Below are positions 21,663-21,798 of a stretch of 21,798 nt of DNA, in pieces. A program made the position numbers and the translations under genes. The DNA comes from UM-FILTER-47-13 sp964445195. Lineage in GTDB: Bacteria; Pseudomonadota; Alphaproteobacteria; Micavibrionales; Micavibrionaceae. The DNA lies in contig CAYUKA010000036.1 in NCBI GenBank assembly GCA_964445195.1, positions 1 through 21,798 of the forward strand, in the 5' to 3' direction. The notes below the pieces were generated by a model. The model was not told the origin of the DNA, made no database searches, and saw nothing but the letters and a program-made list of their open reading frames with translations. Each line of letters opens with the position of its first letter. The stretch's first letter is position 1.

Positions 21663-21798
21663 ATGAGATCACTTGATATCGGCGCAACGGGCATGCTGGC
21701 CCAGCAGATGAACGTGGACGTCATTTCCAACAACATCGCCAATATGTCGACCAACGGCTACAAACGCCAGCGCGTCGACTTTCAGGACCTGATCTACC
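21663..21798 (+). CDS. flgG: Distal rod protein FlgG, N-terminal part (runs off the window)
   Basis: The first 45 residues of FlgG, the distal rod subunit: MRSLDIGATGMLAQQMNVDV, then ISNNIANMSTNGYKRQRVDFQDLIY. The NNIANMSTNGYKR pattern is the classic FlgG start. AAGGAG lies seven bases before the ATG, a much stronger site than that of flgF. The gene lies 27 bases after flgF and continues beyond the window. Confidence 0.96.
   Translation, partial: MRSLDIGATGMLAQQMNVDVISNNIANMSTNGYKRQRVDFQDLIY

Noticed and set aside
1..21798. Insertion sequences, CRISPR arrays, tRNA or rRNA genes
   Set aside because: None seen: no transposase-like frames with flanking inverted repeats, no regular repeat-spacer array and no tRNA or rRNA sequence; the window is almost fully coding.

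Overview
The window looks like chromosome of an alphaproteobacterium, and the gene set fits the Rhodospirillales and neighbouring groups. It is moderately GC-rich and holds a dense chemotaxis and flagellar locus. Three features point to the class: CckA, the cell-cycle kinase of Alphaproteobacteria, lies next to flhB and close to recA; MotE and a CheZ-type phosphatase are present; and recA carries the alphaproteobacterial LexA box (GTTC-N7-GTTC). I cannot name a genus from sequence alone.

Layout. Positions 1-5436 (minus strand) hold the 5' part of recA with its LexA box, a small membrane protein, cckA, a small soluble unknown and flhB. At 5563-6336 a plus-strand short-chain dehydrogenase/reductase (SDR) sits inside what is normally a continuous fliR-flhB block. 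Positions 6333-8730 (minus) hold flgB-flgC-fliE-fliQ-fliR, reading toward flhB, behind a strong sigma-54 promoter. Positions 8803-11458 (plus) hold an flhX-type stand-alone FlhB C-terminal domain, an unknown 88-residue protein, fliO, fliP and an APH-type kinase. Positions 11472-16163 (minus) hold a large periplasmic beta-domain plus TPR protein, motB, and a MotB paralogue lacking the signature residues. Positions 16271-20541 (minus) hold cheZ, cheY, motE, a DUF6468-like gene, fliM and fliL. After a 350-bp regulatory gap with two divergent sigma-54 promoters, flgF and the start of flgG follow on the plus strand.

How the genes work together. FlhB, FliO, FliP, FliQ and FliR are the membrane export gate. 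FlgB, FlgC, FlgF and FlgG are rod proteins and FliE is the MS-ring/rod adaptor. FliM is the switch, CheY and CheZ set its state, and FliL, MotB, the MotB paralogue, MotE and probably the TPR protein serve the stator. No motA is present. Three near-consensus -24/-12 elements (before flgB, fliL and flgF) indicate sigma-54 control of much of the structural cluster, while the SDR, the TPR gene and cckA carry sigma-70-like elements.

The most unusual part is 11472-16163: tandem MotB-type genes, the first without the proton-carrying Asp or the peptidoglycan-binding signature, beside a periplasmic protein whose layout (signal peptide, beta domains, long TPR solenoid) recalls the PflA stator scaffold of Campylobacter. 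It may encode an undescribed stator-scaffold module. Smaller oddities are a flgB promoter lying on the flhX ribosome-binding site, tandem repeats in the fli spacers, reciprocal stop codons sharing CTAG, and a palindrome shared by the ends of the two non-flagellar insert genes.
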